Positions 36,222 through 45,283 of a stretch of DNA of 64,000 nt are shown here, in pieces (the stretch's first letter is position 1; every line of letters starts with the position of its first letter). The stretch is from contig NZ_CAMHSK010000007.1 of assembly GCF_946187725.1 (NCBI RefSeq), positions 52,848-116,847 on the forward strand, in the 5' to 3' direction. A model generated the notes under the pieces. It saw only the letters and a program-made list of their open reading frames with translations, ran no database searches and had not been told where the DNA came from. This DNA is from an uncultured Treponema sp. GTDB lineage: Bacteria; Spirochaetota; Spirochaetia; Treponematales; Treponemataceae. The translations under genes were made by a program, and so were the position numbers.

Positions 36222-36395
36222 ATAGATGTGAGAAATGAGACCGCACTCCCGCGACCAGAGTTCTATGTCTTCTACAATGGTGATGAAAACTGCCCTAAAG
36301 AATCTGAGATGAATCTTTCCGATGCGTTCAAAACATTCGAAAACGGAGAAAAAGCGGTCAATCTTGAGCAAAAAGAGACGCAACAGCTTCACTGA
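36222..36395 (+). pseudogene. Fragment of a PD-(D/E)XK nuclease-family transposase (Rpn-like)
   Basis: The frame reads LPRPEFYVFYNGDENCPKES followed by MNLSDAF, the central signature of the Rpn/PD-(D/E)XK nuclease-transposase family (pattern I-P-P-x-F-x-VFYNG ... L-LSDAF). Only about 57 codons remain between a stop at 36219 and one at 36393. No start codon or ribosome site is present. It is a relic of a mobile gene. Confidence 0.65.
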
Positions 36396-36524
36396 GCTGC
36401 ATCCATTTTCTTCTATATTACCACGGTAATCCGCAAAAAAACACAGCATTAAAATTATCCGACTGTAAAAAAATACGCCATGTGTGAATGACTTTTATTC
36501 TCGCTGAAATCTCTTTTATTGCAA

Positions 36525-36673
36525 TAAATTCCGAATTTACAGACACTAAATTTAAAATTTATAGGCACTAAATTCTGAATTTATAAGTACTAAATTCTGG
36601 TTTTGATATACATTAAATTCGAAATTTAATATTACTAAATTCTAAATTTGCAGTCATAAAATTCTCTATTGTC
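36525..36673. repeat. Tandem array of 22-bp AT-rich palindromic units
   Basis: Seven head-to-tail units starting TAAATT at 36525, 36547, 36569, 36591, 36614, 36636 and 36657 (last one degenerate). Unit lengths are 22, 22, 22, 23, 22 and 21 bp. Most contain the palindrome TAAATTCNGAATTTA or a close variant. The period equals two helical turns, so bound proteins would stack on one face. It lies about 270 bp upstream of an IHF/HU-like gene. There are no spacers, so it is not a CRISPR array. Confidence 0.85.
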
Positions 36674-36818
36674 TGATATGCACTTACGGAGCAGTTTTTT
36701 TCAAGTGTATAAATTTTTGGACTAACTAAACTACTAGATTTTAAAGCCTTCTTTTATGTTATTTTGATTATGTCAACAGGATTTGTAGACAAACTTCTAC
36801 ATCCGGCAGGAGTTTTTC

Positions 36819-36848
36819 ATGCTAAATTCACTGACACAGGGGCGTTGA
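36819..36848 (+). other. Possible nine-residue leader peptide
   Basis: GCAGGAG lies 6 nt before an ATG that opens MLNSLTQGR and a TGA stop. It lies about 90 nt upstream of the IHF/HU-like gene. It may be a translated leader or chance; no attenuator hairpin pair is evident. Confidence 0.25.
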
Positions 36849-36941
36849 CCCGCTGAAAGGATATCCGGAAAGCTGCAGATTTTCGTGATGCCTAAAACAC
36901 AAATTCATCAAGCCTGTGCGTCAGGCAAAATGGAGGAGCCT

Positions 36942-37715
36942 ATGGCTGCTATCGAAAATATCTCAACGCTTGAAAACAGTTCTTCTGTATTGAGCATCAG
37001 TCTGCATGAAAACAGATTCACAAAGGACGGAACCTATTACGCCACCGTCAGCCGTAACAAAGCCTCATTCAAGAACATTCTTTCTGAAATCGCCGAGGAC
37101 AACAAGGGCATGGATCCGTTCATGCTTCAGTTTGCGGCAATTCTGATTCAAAAGAAAATACTGAAAATGCTTGAGCAGGGAAAAGCCGTGAACCTTCTTG
37201 ACATCGGAACGCTTTACATCGCCATGAAGTGCAATGTCAAGGGAAAGAGCGATGTGTCGGAGAGCGGAAATTTCTACATCAAGTTCACCCCAACAAGCCT
37301 TGTGAATGAAGCCATCTCAAAACTGAGCGTGGACAAAATAGTCTATGCTGGTTCTTCTCCCGAAATTCTTCAAATTTCAGATTTGAAGGGCAGTGCACAG
37401 GACGGAACACTTATTAAGGGAAATCCCGCAAAAATCAAGGGAAGCCAGCTTAAACTCGGTGGCGGAAACAGCGGTCTGTATTTTGCCCCTGTTGATTCTG
37501 ACGAAAAAGTGGTTTCAAATGAAAGTTTGTGGATAAGAGTGGACGACAAATCTGTATTCCGAAACATGCCTTCTGAACTAAACTTTTTCGTACCGGCAGA
37601 GCTTGAAAACGGCAGATACCGAATCGTCCTTCGAAGCTCATACCTTTCGAAAAATGTCAATCGTAAGAACACTGTCGAAGCAGTGAGTAACCTGATAAGC
37701 ATAACTGAGCAATAA
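36942..37715 (+). CDS. IHF/HU-like DNA-binding protein with C-terminal Ig-like domain
   Basis: A 257-residue protein. Residues about 1-125 resemble the HU/IHF-like domain of the Bvu_2165 type (VSRNKASFKNILSEIAEDN, MLQFAAILIQKKILKMLEQGKAVNLLDIGTLYI). Residues about 145-250 resemble the DUF4469 Ig-like domain (GNPAKIKGSQLKLG ... LNFFVPAELENGRYRIVLRS). Such proteins are thought to bind DNA but have no defined role. The start at 36942 is fixed by GGAGGAGCCT; two upstream in-frame ATGs lack a ribosome site. It lies downstream of the 22-bp repeat array, which may be its target. Confidence 0.7.
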   Translation: MAAIENISTLENSSSVLSISLHENRFTKDGTYYATVSRNKASFKNILSEIAEDNKGMDPFMLQFAAILIQKKILKMLEQGKAVNLLDIGTLYIAMKCNVKGKSDVSESGNFYIKFTPTSLVNEAISKLSVDKIVYAGSSPEILQISDLKGSAQDGTLIKGNPAKIKGSQLKLGGGNSGLYFAPVDSDEKVVSNESLWIRVDDKSVFRNMPSELNFFVPAELENGRYRIVLRSSYLSKNVNRKNTVEAVSNLISITEQ

Positions 37716-37721
37716 TATACC

Positions 37722-37765
37722 TGTTCGGAAACCGCTGTTTGCGAAGCAACCACAGTTTCCGAACA
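37722..37765 (+). terminator. Long hairpin after IHF/HU-like gene
   Basis: TGTTCGGAAAC (37722-37732) and GTTTCCGAACA (37755-37765) are perfect arms; the interior also pairs (CTGTTTGC-GAA-GCAA). The following sequence is only weakly T-rich. Confidence 0.7.
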
Positions 37766-38053
37766 CCTTTATTAAACTCGACATTCGACCTAATATATAA
37801 GAAAAATTGAACGGAAACAAATCTTCTAAGGATTATCCCCCTGTGCTATTCTTCGACCGACTGCAAAAGACAAAACTTGTGTCGGAATTGTACTAAAGTG
37901 CTAAAGTTTTTAAAAATTATGACAAAAGGAACTTTCTTCCTAAAAAAAATAAAAAAAAATTTGATATTGTGGTATTTATTATATACTTATAAAAGCAAAC
38001 CAAAAGTCTAATGGTCTTGCTGTCAGAACATGATTTTTATGGCAGGTTGGCAA

Positions 38054-38132
38054 CAACTTACTATAATGGCGGTTCTGTCTAGCAAAGAGGCATGGCTTAA
38101 TGGTAAGCGCGAATAAAAAAATGGAGGAAAAG
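38054..38132 (+). promoter_or_regulatory. Promoter and leader shared with starch locus 1
   Basis: Contains TATAAT at 38062-38067, a hairpin GCTTA-ATGG-TAAGC (38095-38108) and GGAGG before the start codon. It matches 9909-9987 except for one loop base. Upstream DNA (37766-38053) is AT-rich and holds no gene that I can see. Confidence 0.75.
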
Positions 38133-40244
38133 ATGAAAAAATTACTTACTTTCATCTCAGTCTTGGCTGTCTGCTCAGCACTGTTCGCTGACATCACTGC
38201 CAAAAAACTGGACGACGGTTCAGTAGAAGCAACATTTTTCTACGGCAACCCTCGTGCAACAGAAGTTCTGCTTGCTGGTGATTTCACGAACTGGCAGGAT
38301 GGAGCTTTGACAATGGAAAAGGGTGAGAAAGGGTTCACACTCACCAAAAAGTTCTCAGCAGGTACAACTGTTAGGTATAAGTTTATCGTAGACGGTTCAT
38401 GGACAACCGACTTGAAAGCACCGGATTTCATCGATGACGGTTTTGGTGGAAAGAACTCATTGGGAGATTTGGATGCAGTTGCAGGTGGTAATGCGAGCGC
38501 CGCTGCAGGTCCAAAAGTAAAATTCCAGACATGGACCATGATTGGTGGCCAGGTTAAGGGTAATCTTAATGACGACAATAAAGACATTGAGTCTTCTGGT
38601 CTCGGTGCTTACTCATATCTCAAATTCTCTGGCGATGTGCTTCCACATGTGCCTGTTTATTTCGAAATCGCGGCTGTTGAGGCAAAAGATGGAAACAACA
38701 GCGGATTCGAGAACTTCTATAAAAAAGATAAGCTTAAGCTCAAGGACGGTTTGAAGAATTTCGGAACTGACCTCGTATTCGATCCGATTTACTGGCTCTC
38801 TGGTCAGCACAATGATGAAAAGGCTGTCGCTGCAAGCAACCATGCTTATCTTGGTCATTTCAAAGTAGGTCTTTCATTCGACTACTTGAATTGGACTTAT
38901 GGTGCAAAATATGCAAAACTCCCTCCGCACAACATCAACGAATGGACAACTGTAGACAAAGAGTGGGAAGCTGGTTATGCCGGTTCAGGCGGATATTCAG
39001 CATTCGAGCTTGGACAGGCTTTACAGGAACTCCCGTTCGGAACTCTTACAGCAAGCATCATCCCGAACCGTTCTGCTGACCGTGCTGGTAATCGCTACGG
39101 TATGATTGCTTGGGCAAACTTGAACTTGGGTGCTCCGGCTAGCATTGACTTCCAGTACAACGGTGCTTATGGCACAGATTATGACACAGTTTTTGATAAC
39201 ATCATGGAAGCTGACTACATCGCTGGTTACAAAGGTATGTTCAGTGATTTCACTTTCAAGGTCAATTATCTCATCAACTTCTATGGTTCAATCGACAATG
39301 GCAAGGGTGCTAAAAAGCGCTATCGACCGGCAGCATCAGATGTCGGCGTTGTTGACGAAGATCCGGATAAGAAAATTGACCAGATGGCAGCAAATGGAAG
39401 CATTCTTTATTCAAATGAGGACCTTGGACTTGATGTTTTGCTCGGCGGAAGATTCCGTGGTGCTCAGGCAAGCATGATGTATGTTGAGGAAGGAAGCGAC
39501 AATCACTGGAACATCAGTGACCAGCTTGGTGATCTCAACAGAATGCGTGTTTACGGCGATGTAAGCTACTATATCAATGATGCAATTAATGTTGGTGTTG
39601 CACCTTATTTAGAGAAAACTTTGAACACAGATTCAAAACTTTCTTTCAAAAACAAAGACACCATGAAGATTTATGCTAAACCATATTTCAGCTTGGATTT
39701 TGATGAGCTTCTTTTCGTTCCTGCAACTCTCGAAGGTTATGTTGAAGGCTATCATGTAACTGAAGAAGACGATGCTCGCGATTCTGCAATGGGTGAGAAG
39801 AAACAGACAGTTATCCAGTCTGCTGGTCTTAAATATACACACAAACTTGATACAAACATTGCGAAGGGATTTGATGCAACATTCGTATTCGACAACACAA
39901 ATGATAGTTATCTCTTCAACTACTTGTATGGAACTGTTAATTTCGTAAATGATTACAACTTCCAGTTTGGTTGTGGTATCCGCTCTGCTAACAATGACAA
40001 CAAAGATCCGACAAATCCGTTCGGTTTCTTCGTTGGTATGAACAAGAAACTCTCTGTATTGCAGAAACCTGTATTCTACTGCCAGTTCATGTATGCAATG
40101 GACATCTATAATGAGTTCAACGATGGACCGACTGCTTACCGTCTTGATGACTACAAAATCAAGGGAACGGACAACGAGGACAATGCTGTTGAGAGATATT
40201 GGGAAAACTATGCAGTTCGCATGGGCTTCCAGTGGGATCTCTAA
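38133..40244 (+). CDS. Outer-membrane beta-barrel with N-terminal AMPK/CBM48-type glycan-binding domain (locus 2)
   Basis: A 703-residue exported protein, paralogue of 7602-9908. The signal peptide and residues about 20-115 are nearly identical to the paralogue (EVLLAGDFTNWQDG, FIVDGSWTTDLKAPDF), whereas the barrel has diverged strongly and is shorter. It ends MGFQWDL with terminal aromatic and aliphatic residues typical of barrels. The start at 38133 follows GGAGG; an ATG at 38121 overlaps that site and another is at 38100. It is the first gene of starch locus 2. The conserved domain and variable barrel suggest the same ligand class with a different channel. Confidence 0.75.
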   Translation: MKKLLTFISVLAVCSALFADITAKKLDDGSVEATFFYGNPRATEVLLAGDFTNWQDGALTMEKGEKGFTLTKKFSAGTTVRYKFIVDGSWTTDLKAPDFIDDGFGGKNSLGDLDAVAGGNASAAAGPKVKFQTWTMIGGQVKGNLNDDNKDIESSGLGAYSYLKFSGDVLPHVPVYFEIAAVEAKDGNNSGFENFYKKDKLKLKDGLKNFGTDLVFDPIYWLSGQHNDEKAVAASNHAYLGHFKVGLSFDYLNWTYGAKYAKLPPHNINEWTTVDKEWEAGYAGSGGYSAFELGQALQELPFGTLTASIIPNRSADRAGNRYGMIAWANLNLGAPASIDFQYNGAYGTDYDTVFDNIMEADYIAGYKGMFSDFTFKVNYLINFYGSIDNGKGAKKRYRPAASDVGVVDEDPDKKIDQMAANGSILYSNEDLGLDVLLGGRFRGAQASMMYVEEGSDNHWNISDQLGDLNRMRVYGDVSYYINDAINVGVAPYLEKTLNTDSKLSFKNKDTMKIYAKPYFSLDFDELLFVPATLEGYVEGYHVTEEDDARDSAMGEKKQTVIQSAGLKYTHKLDTNIAKGFDATFVFDNTNDSYLFNYLYGTVNFVNDYNFQFGCGIRSANNDNKDPTNPFGFFVGMNKKLSVLQKPVFYCQFMYAMDIYNEFNDGPTAYRLDDYKIKGTDNEDNAVERYWENYAVRMGFQWDL

Positions 40245-40266
40245 GGTTTAGAGGAGAAAACAGATT

Positions 40267-41682
40267 ATGAAAAAATTAAACAAAATAACCGCTGCTTTTG
40301 CCTCTTTGGCACTTGCCGCTACGGCTTTGATTGGTTGTGTTGATACTCACGATGACTTAGAGTATCTCAACAGTGCCGAAAAAGTTTGGATTATCGGAAG
40401 CATAGACGAGTTCGGAGCATGGACTCTTAACAAGGCTATGGCTCTTAAGGAAGGTGAGGATTCTGTTTTCACAGGAACTTTCACGGCAAAAAATGCGGGT
40501 GCAGAATTCAAGGTTATTATTGATGATAATTCTAACTGGGATTCTGCTTTCTGGTCAGGTGATACAACTCCTTTCTATGCAGATACAGAAGTTAAATGTG
40601 CTACAGTTGGTGGCGTGTCTAACTGTACTGTTTCCCTTGATATTGGTGTTGAGTATCAGATTACAGTCAATGCTCTTGATGGTTCGGCTCCAACCGTAAA
40701 ATTCACTGCAATCGGTGGTAAGGCTGCGACAAAACTTACTATCAATGCTAACGGTATGGCTACAACAATGACTAACGCAGACGGTGTTTATAGTTCTACA
40801 GTAGTTGCAAAGTCTGACAGCTTGTTGTTCTCAATCTCTGATGGTACAAAAGTTTATGGTTTGAAAGAAGCTGATGCAAAAGCATTCAAATCTGGAACAA
40901 CTTACACACTCGTAGAAGCTACAGAAGCAACTGAGATTGCGGTTACAAAAAATGTCGGCTATGATTTTATTTCAAAAATTGGTGCAGATGGTGTTATCAC
41001 TTTAACAGTGAAAGATTTGAAACCAATTGAAATTAAATCAGTTCCGGGTGGATTCAACGATTGGTCTATTGGTACGGCAGCTCCAACTCTTGTGAAAGAG
41101 GGTACAGCAGAGTCTGTTTATGTTTATGAATGGACACAGGCAGCTGACGGTGATGTTGAATTCAAACTTGTAAATGGAACTACATGGGATGACACTGCTT
41201 ATGCTGGTGGTACAGAAATTTCTTTGGGTGAAGATGTAGTGCTTGCTTCTGGTGGTGATAATGCAAAATTGCAGGATTTGGAAGCAGATACAAAATATGC
41301 TTTGTTCATCACGACAACTGCTGCACAGGTATCTGTAAAACTTCTCAGCTATACAGATATGGTAATCACTTTGCCGGCTTCATGGTCATCAGAGACAACA
41401 GTTCCTTCTATTGAAGGTGTTATTCAGTGGGGTGGAATTTCAGCATATTGGAAAGAAACTGGCAAAACTTGGACAACTGATAAACTTGAAAATGTTCCTG
41501 TAACAAATGGAAAAATCAAGGTTTCTGTCACAAGTTTGTCTAAACCTGCTGACTGGTACAATGAGCAGAAAGGTGCAAATAACTTCAAACTGGGATTGGT
41601 AAAAGCTGACGGTGATTCTTTGAATTACTATTCATGGTTTACTATCGCTGATGAAGTTACTTTACCTGATACTGGTATCTAA
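40267..41682 (+). CDS. Surface lipoprotein, probable starch/maltodextrin-binding protein (locus 2)
   Basis: A 471-residue predicted lipoprotein (signal ending TALIGC, then VDTHDDLEYL). Several beta-sandwich segments contain starch-binding-like motifs such as KVWIIGSIDEFGAW and SVPGGFNDWSIG. No catalytic motif is visible. It starts 22 nt after the barrel stop codon, with GAGG upstream, in the same order as the lipoprotein of locus 1. SusE/SusF-like binding is inferred. Confidence 0.62.
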   Translation: MKKLNKITAAFASLALAATALIGCVDTHDDLEYLNSAEKVWIIGSIDEFGAWTLNKAMALKEGEDSVFTGTFTAKNAGAEFKVIIDDNSNWDSAFWSGDTTPFYADTEVKCATVGGVSNCTVSLDIGVEYQITVNALDGSAPTVKFTAIGGKAATKLTINANGMATTMTNADGVYSSTVVAKSDSLLFSISDGTKVYGLKEADAKAFKSGTTYTLVEATEATEIAVTKNVGYDFISKIGADGVITLTVKDLKPIEIKSVPGGFNDWSIGTAAPTLVKEGTAESVYVYEWTQAADGDVEFKLVNGTTWDDTAYAGGTEISLGEDVVLASGGDNAKLQDLEADTKYALFITTTAAQVSVKLLSYTDMVITLPASWSSETTVPSIEGVIQWGGISAYWKETGKTWTTDKLENVPVTNGKIKVSVTSLSKPADWYNEQKGANNFKLGLVKADGDSLNYYSWFTIADEVTLPDTGI

Positions 41683-41702
41683 TAACTGTTAAGTGGTAGT
41701 GA

Positions 41703-41737
41703 AACGGGCAAAACATAATTTGTTTTGCCCGTTTTTT
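41703..41737 (+). terminator. Intra-locus terminator before pullulanase 2
   Basis: AACGGGCAAAAC (41703-41714) and GTTTTGCCCGTT (41722-41733) form a perfect 12-bp stem with a 7-nt loop followed by T residues. It lies between the lipoprotein and pullulanase genes, so the enzyme is probably made at a lower level or from read-through. Confidence 0.88.
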
Positions 41738-41761
41738 ATGTTTTTCATACGAGGAGGAAAT

Positions 41762-44323
41762 ATGAAAAAGAAACTGAGATTCTTGTTCTCTGTTGTTTCA
41801 ATTGTTTCAATGCTGTTCGTATCTTGTGGCAGCGGTTCTGATGACAGCAATTCGGATTCTGGCGGTGATTTAGGAATAGACAAACAGCTTACAGTAGTTT
41901 TGGCAGGTGCCGATGTCACAGCCTCATGGAACATCTGGGCATGGCAGGCTGACACTAATAAGAATTATACTACTGGCAGTTGGCCAGGAGATGTTACATT
42001 CCCGGCTGCTGATGAAAAAGGCTATTTTAGAAAGTCTATAGGCATAAATTCATCGGAGAAATTAGGTATTATTTTTGTGAAATCTGATGGTACTGGACAG
42101 ACGAGTGATTTAATTGTTCCAGTAGAAGCTTTGAAAGCTAATGACACGCTTTATTTTATTTATGGTGAAGGAAATTATTATACATCGCTTGCTGATTTGC
42201 AGGGATTGAGTAGTGCTTCAATCACAAAAAAGAATGGAAGAACTGTTGTTGCAAAATATCTTGGTGATGAACTTGGAAAGGGGGATGTCACGGTTACTGG
42301 AAAAGATGGAACTGTATATACCGTTTCTAATGTCAGCACAACGGGTTCAAGCGTAAAGATAAGTTTGGATAGTGGCGTTGATGTTGCGAACAGGCCGTTC
42401 ACAGTCACAATCGGCGGAAAATCTGTTTTGGCGACTATTTCATCGGATATTATAGATGATGTTGCTGTTGTTACTGACTACAATTTTGGATGTACGCTTT
42501 CTGGTTCAAGTGCGTCGTTCAGGACATTTGCGCCAACTGCAATCAGCGTAAAACTTTTGCTCTTCAAGACTTCTTCTTCTCTTAAAAATCCTGATGCTGA
42601 TTTTGAAATGACGGCTTCAGATGATGGCAGCTGGTCTTTGGAAAATGTTAATGTCGCTGAATATAAATATTATAAGTACAGAATAGAGACTACAACAGGA
42701 ACGAATGATGTTTGCGATATTTGGGCAAAAGCAGCAAGCGCTGACAGCGTGGCAAGCCAAATCACGGACATTAATTCTGACTCATCTGCTCTTCCTTCTG
42801 GATTGACTCTTGATACTGCATGGGGAACTAAAGAGGCTTATTATAATCCGTTCGGTAATAATGGTGCAGAGTCAAAAAAATATACGGATGCTTCTATATA
42901 TGAAATGCACATCCGAGACTGGAGCCGAGTTGAAGTAACTGACAGCACAGGAAAATTCCTTGACATAGCGAATGGTGACAAGGTTATCGCCCATCTTAAA
43001 GATTTGGGAATTACTCATGTTCAGATTTTGCCGATGTTCGATTATGCCCAGACAAATGCCGACAACAATTATAACTGGGGTTACAATCCGTATCATTACA
43101 ATGTTCCTGAAGGCCGATATGTTACTGCTGGCTACGAGGACGGCACTCAGGCTGTCAAAGAGTTGAGAACTTTGATTGGAAAACTTCATGAGGCTGGAAT
43201 CGCTGTGAATATGGATGTCGTTTATAATCATACAAGCGGCACTGGTTCTGCATCATTGTATGATCTCACTGTTCCTGAATATTTCTATCGCCTTGATTCA
43301 AGCGGAAATTACTATAATGGTTCAGGCTGTGGAAACGAAGTCGCAACAAATCATGCTATTGTCAAAAAGTATGTGATTGAAAGTCTTAAACATTGGATGC
43401 TTGACTATCATATCAATGGATTCCGCTTTGACTTAATGGGACTTCATGAGGCATCAACAATGAGCGCAATCTATACAGAACTGGCGAAGATTGACCCGAA
43501 TGTCATGGTTTATGGTGAGCCATGGACAGGCGGAGATTCGGGCGTGAAAAATGGTTGTATAAAAGAAAAACTGAGTAAATTTGATTCATGTAGCCCATCA
43601 AATGATGTGAATGGAGTTGGTTACTTCAATGACACGATTCGTGATGCAATAAAAGGCTCTGTTTTTGACCAGGGTGGAAAAGGTCAAGTGCAAGGCGTTT
43701 TTGCTGATGATACGATTTGTGAGGGACTTCTTGGTTCGGTCAAATTTGCAACCGTACTTGGACGAAGCCTGAATTATGTGGAATGTCATGATAATCAGAC
43801 TTTGTTTGATCGTCTTGCATACTCAAACTACAAAAAAGTCAGTGGTTTGAGCGACAGCCAGATGAATAAAATAAAAGCTGAAGAAAAACTTACCGCTGCA
43901 TATATCTTCCTTGCTCAGGGCACTCCGTTCATCAACGGTGGTCAGGAATTCATGCGAACGAAAAACAATGACCATAACTCATACATTTCTTCGGACAGCG
44001 TAAATCAGATTTCGCTTTCATTTAAAGAAACCTACGCCGATGTCTACAACACATACAAAGGCTTGATTGCTTTGCGTAAGGCAAATAGTGATGCATTCGG
44101 AGCAAACACAAGTGCTGCTGCTGAAACATACAACAGCACAAAAGGCGTAACAAAATACACCGCAGGCGACTTCCTTGTATATTTCAACGCTACTGACGAT
44201 GAGGTTTCAATCGAGACAAGCGGCTACACCAAATTTGTTGATGTTGCAAACGGAACACCGACCGAAAGCACAACGCTTCCAGGCAAAGTTGCGGCCAAAT
44301 CATTTGTAATTTTGAAAAAATAA
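41762..44323 (+). CDS. pulA: Type I pullulanase, GH13, secreted lipoprotein (locus 2)
   Basis: An 853-residue paralogue of the locus 1 enzyme. The lipobox is SMLFVSC. The order is the same: N-terminal starch-binding module (WNIWAWQADT), CBM48-like module, GH13 barrel with YNWGYNPYHYNVPEGRY, DVVYNH, GFRFDLMG, YGEPWTGG and VECHDNQTLFDRL. All catalytic residues are intact. GAGGAGG precedes ATG at 41762. The central and C-terminal parts are very similar to the first copy, while the N-terminal modules differ more, so the two enzymes may bind different starch structures. Confidence 0.93.
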   Translation: MKKKLRFLFSVVSIVSMLFVSCGSGSDDSNSDSGGDLGIDKQLTVVLAGADVTASWNIWAWQADTNKNYTTGSWPGDVTFPAADEKGYFRKSIGINSSEKLGIIFVKSDGTGQTSDLIVPVEALKANDTLYFIYGEGNYYTSLADLQGLSSASITKKNGRTVVAKYLGDELGKGDVTVTGKDGTVYTVSNVSTTGSSVKISLDSGVDVANRPFTVTIGGKSVLATISSDIIDDVAVVTDYNFGCTLSGSSASFRTFAPTAISVKLLLFKTSSSLKNPDADFEMTASDDGSWSLENVNVAEYKYYKYRIETTTGTNDVCDIWAKAASADSVASQITDINSDSSALPSGLTLDTAWGTKEAYYNPFGNNGAESKKYTDASIYEMHIRDWSRVEVTDSTGKFLDIANGDKVIAHLKDLGITHVQILPMFDYAQTNADNNYNWGYNPYHYNVPEGRYVTAGYEDGTQAVKELRTLIGKLHEAGIAVNMDVVYNHTSGTGSASLYDLTVPEYFYRLDSSGNYYNGSGCGNEVATNHAIVKKYVIESLKHWMLDYHINGFRFDLMGLHEASTMSAIYTELAKIDPNVMVYGEPWTGGDSGVKNGCIKEKLSKFDSCSPSNDVNGVGYFNDTIRDAIKGSVFDQGGKGQVQGVFADDTICEGLLGSVKFATVLGRSLNYVECHDNQTLFDRLAYSNYKKVSGLSDSQMNKIKAEEKLTAAYIFLAQGTPFINGGQEFMRTKNNDHNSYISSDSVNQISLSFKETYADVYNTYKGLIALRKANSDAFGANTSAAAETYNSTKGVTKYTAGDFLVYFNATDDEVSIETSGYTKFVDVANGTPTESTTLPGKVAAKSFVILKK

Positions 44324-44347
44324 AACTTCTTGTCGGAGAGAGTTTTT

Positions 44348-44393
44348 CCGCAGTGCGGGTCGGCAGTTTGCTGGCTGGCACTGCGGTTTTTTT
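44348..44393 (+). terminator. Terminator of starch locus 2
   Basis: CCGCAGTG (44348-44355) and CACTGCGG (44379-44386) followed by seven T residues. It is the counterpart of the terminator at 43-93. Confidence 0.9.
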
Positions 44394-44443
44394 GTCCTGC
44401 GTTCAGTTCGTCCAGTGCTCATTTTATGTGCTGAGCGATTTTA

Positions 44444-45181
44444 TCATTTTGATTCTCCCTCTTTCCCCAGATCCTTGATTACTTCTGCGGCGATGATTAG
44501 GCCTGCTACGGAGGGCACGAATGCGCAGCTTCCGGGGGCGAGGCCGTTTCCTTTTTGTTCGGCGGTGGTCTTTTCTTCGGGCGAGAGTTGGGGGGAGACG
44601 GGTTTTTCTTTTGAGTAGACGACTTTTACATTTTCGAGGCCGCGCTTTTTGCATTCCTGGCGCATCACGCGGGCAAGGGGGCATACGCTTGTCTCGGCGA
44701 TGTCCGCGACTTCAAAGCGGGTCGGATCGAGTTTGTTTCCGGCTCCCATTGAGCTGATGACTGGTACTCCGGCTTCTTTTGCCTGTGTTATAAGCTGAAT
44801 CTTTGCTTTTACGGTGTCCACTGCATCGATTACATAGTCATATTTTCTAAAATCAAACAGGTCCTTGTTTTCGGGAAGATAAAAGCACTGGAACACATTC
44901 ACCTGACAGTCCGGATTTATGTCCAGGATTCTTTCTTTCATCACATCTGTTTTTGCCCGGCCGATTGTGCTGTGAAGGGCGATAATCTGTCTGTTCAGGT
45001 TAGTGAGCGAAACCGTGTCATTGTCTATCAGGTCGATTTTGCCGATTCCGCTCCGTGCGAGGGCTTCTGCTGTAAAACCGCCGACACCTCCGATTCCGAA
45101 GATTGCGACATGGGAATTTTTGAGGCGGTTTACGGTTTTTTCGCCCAGAAGAAGTTGTGTTCGTGAAAATTGATTCAGCAT
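44444..45181 (-). CDS. tcdA: tRNA threonylcarbamoyladenosine dehydratase (TcdA/CsdL family)
   Basis: ThiF/E1-like enzyme that cyclises t6A37 of tRNA using ATP. The 245-residue protein has the nucleotide-binding motif GIGGVGGFTAEALARSG near residues 30-46, DNDTVSLTNLNRQ near 52-64 and the family segment ISSMGAGNKLDPTRF followed by CPLARVMRQECKKRG. The length is normal. No Shine-Dalgarno site is evident; a promoter ends 6 nt before the ATG, suggesting a leaderless mRNA. The gene stands alone. Confidence 0.92.
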   Translation of the reverse strand: MLNQFSRTQLLLGEKTVNRLKNSHVAIFGIGGVGGFTAEALARSGIGKIDLIDNDTVSLTNLNRQIIALHSTIGRAKTDVMKERILDINPDCQVNVFQCFYLPENKDLFDFRKYDYVIDAVDTVKAKIQLITQAKEAGVPVISSMGAGNKLDPTRFEVADIAETSVCPLARVMRQECKKRGLENVKVVYSKEKPVSPQLSPEEKTTAEQKGNGLAPGSCAFVPSVAGLIIAAEVIKDLGKEGESK

Positions 45182-45187
45182 GCCTTC

Positions 45188-45217
45188 ATTTTAGCCAATC
45201 TTGCATGGCTTCTTCAA
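45188..45217 (-). promoter_or_regulatory. Promoter of tcdA (leaderless type)
   Basis: Minus-strand TTGAAG (45217-45212), 18-nt spacer, TAAAAT (45193-45188), then 6 nt to ATG. Confidence 0.55.
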
Positions 45218-45283
45218 GCAAATTTCTGAATCAAATTCATCGGTTCATTAAAAATCTGATTTGTGTTATTCTTTAATCTGCTT

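Noticed and set aside
36525..36673. Possible CRISPR array
   Set aside because: The 22-bp units are directly adjacent with no unique spacers, and no cas gene is in the window.
36819..36848. Attenuation leader peptide for the IHF/HU-like gene
   Set aside because: The peptide has a good ribosome site but no runs of regulatory codons and no competing hairpins, so it is kept only as a low-confidence feature.
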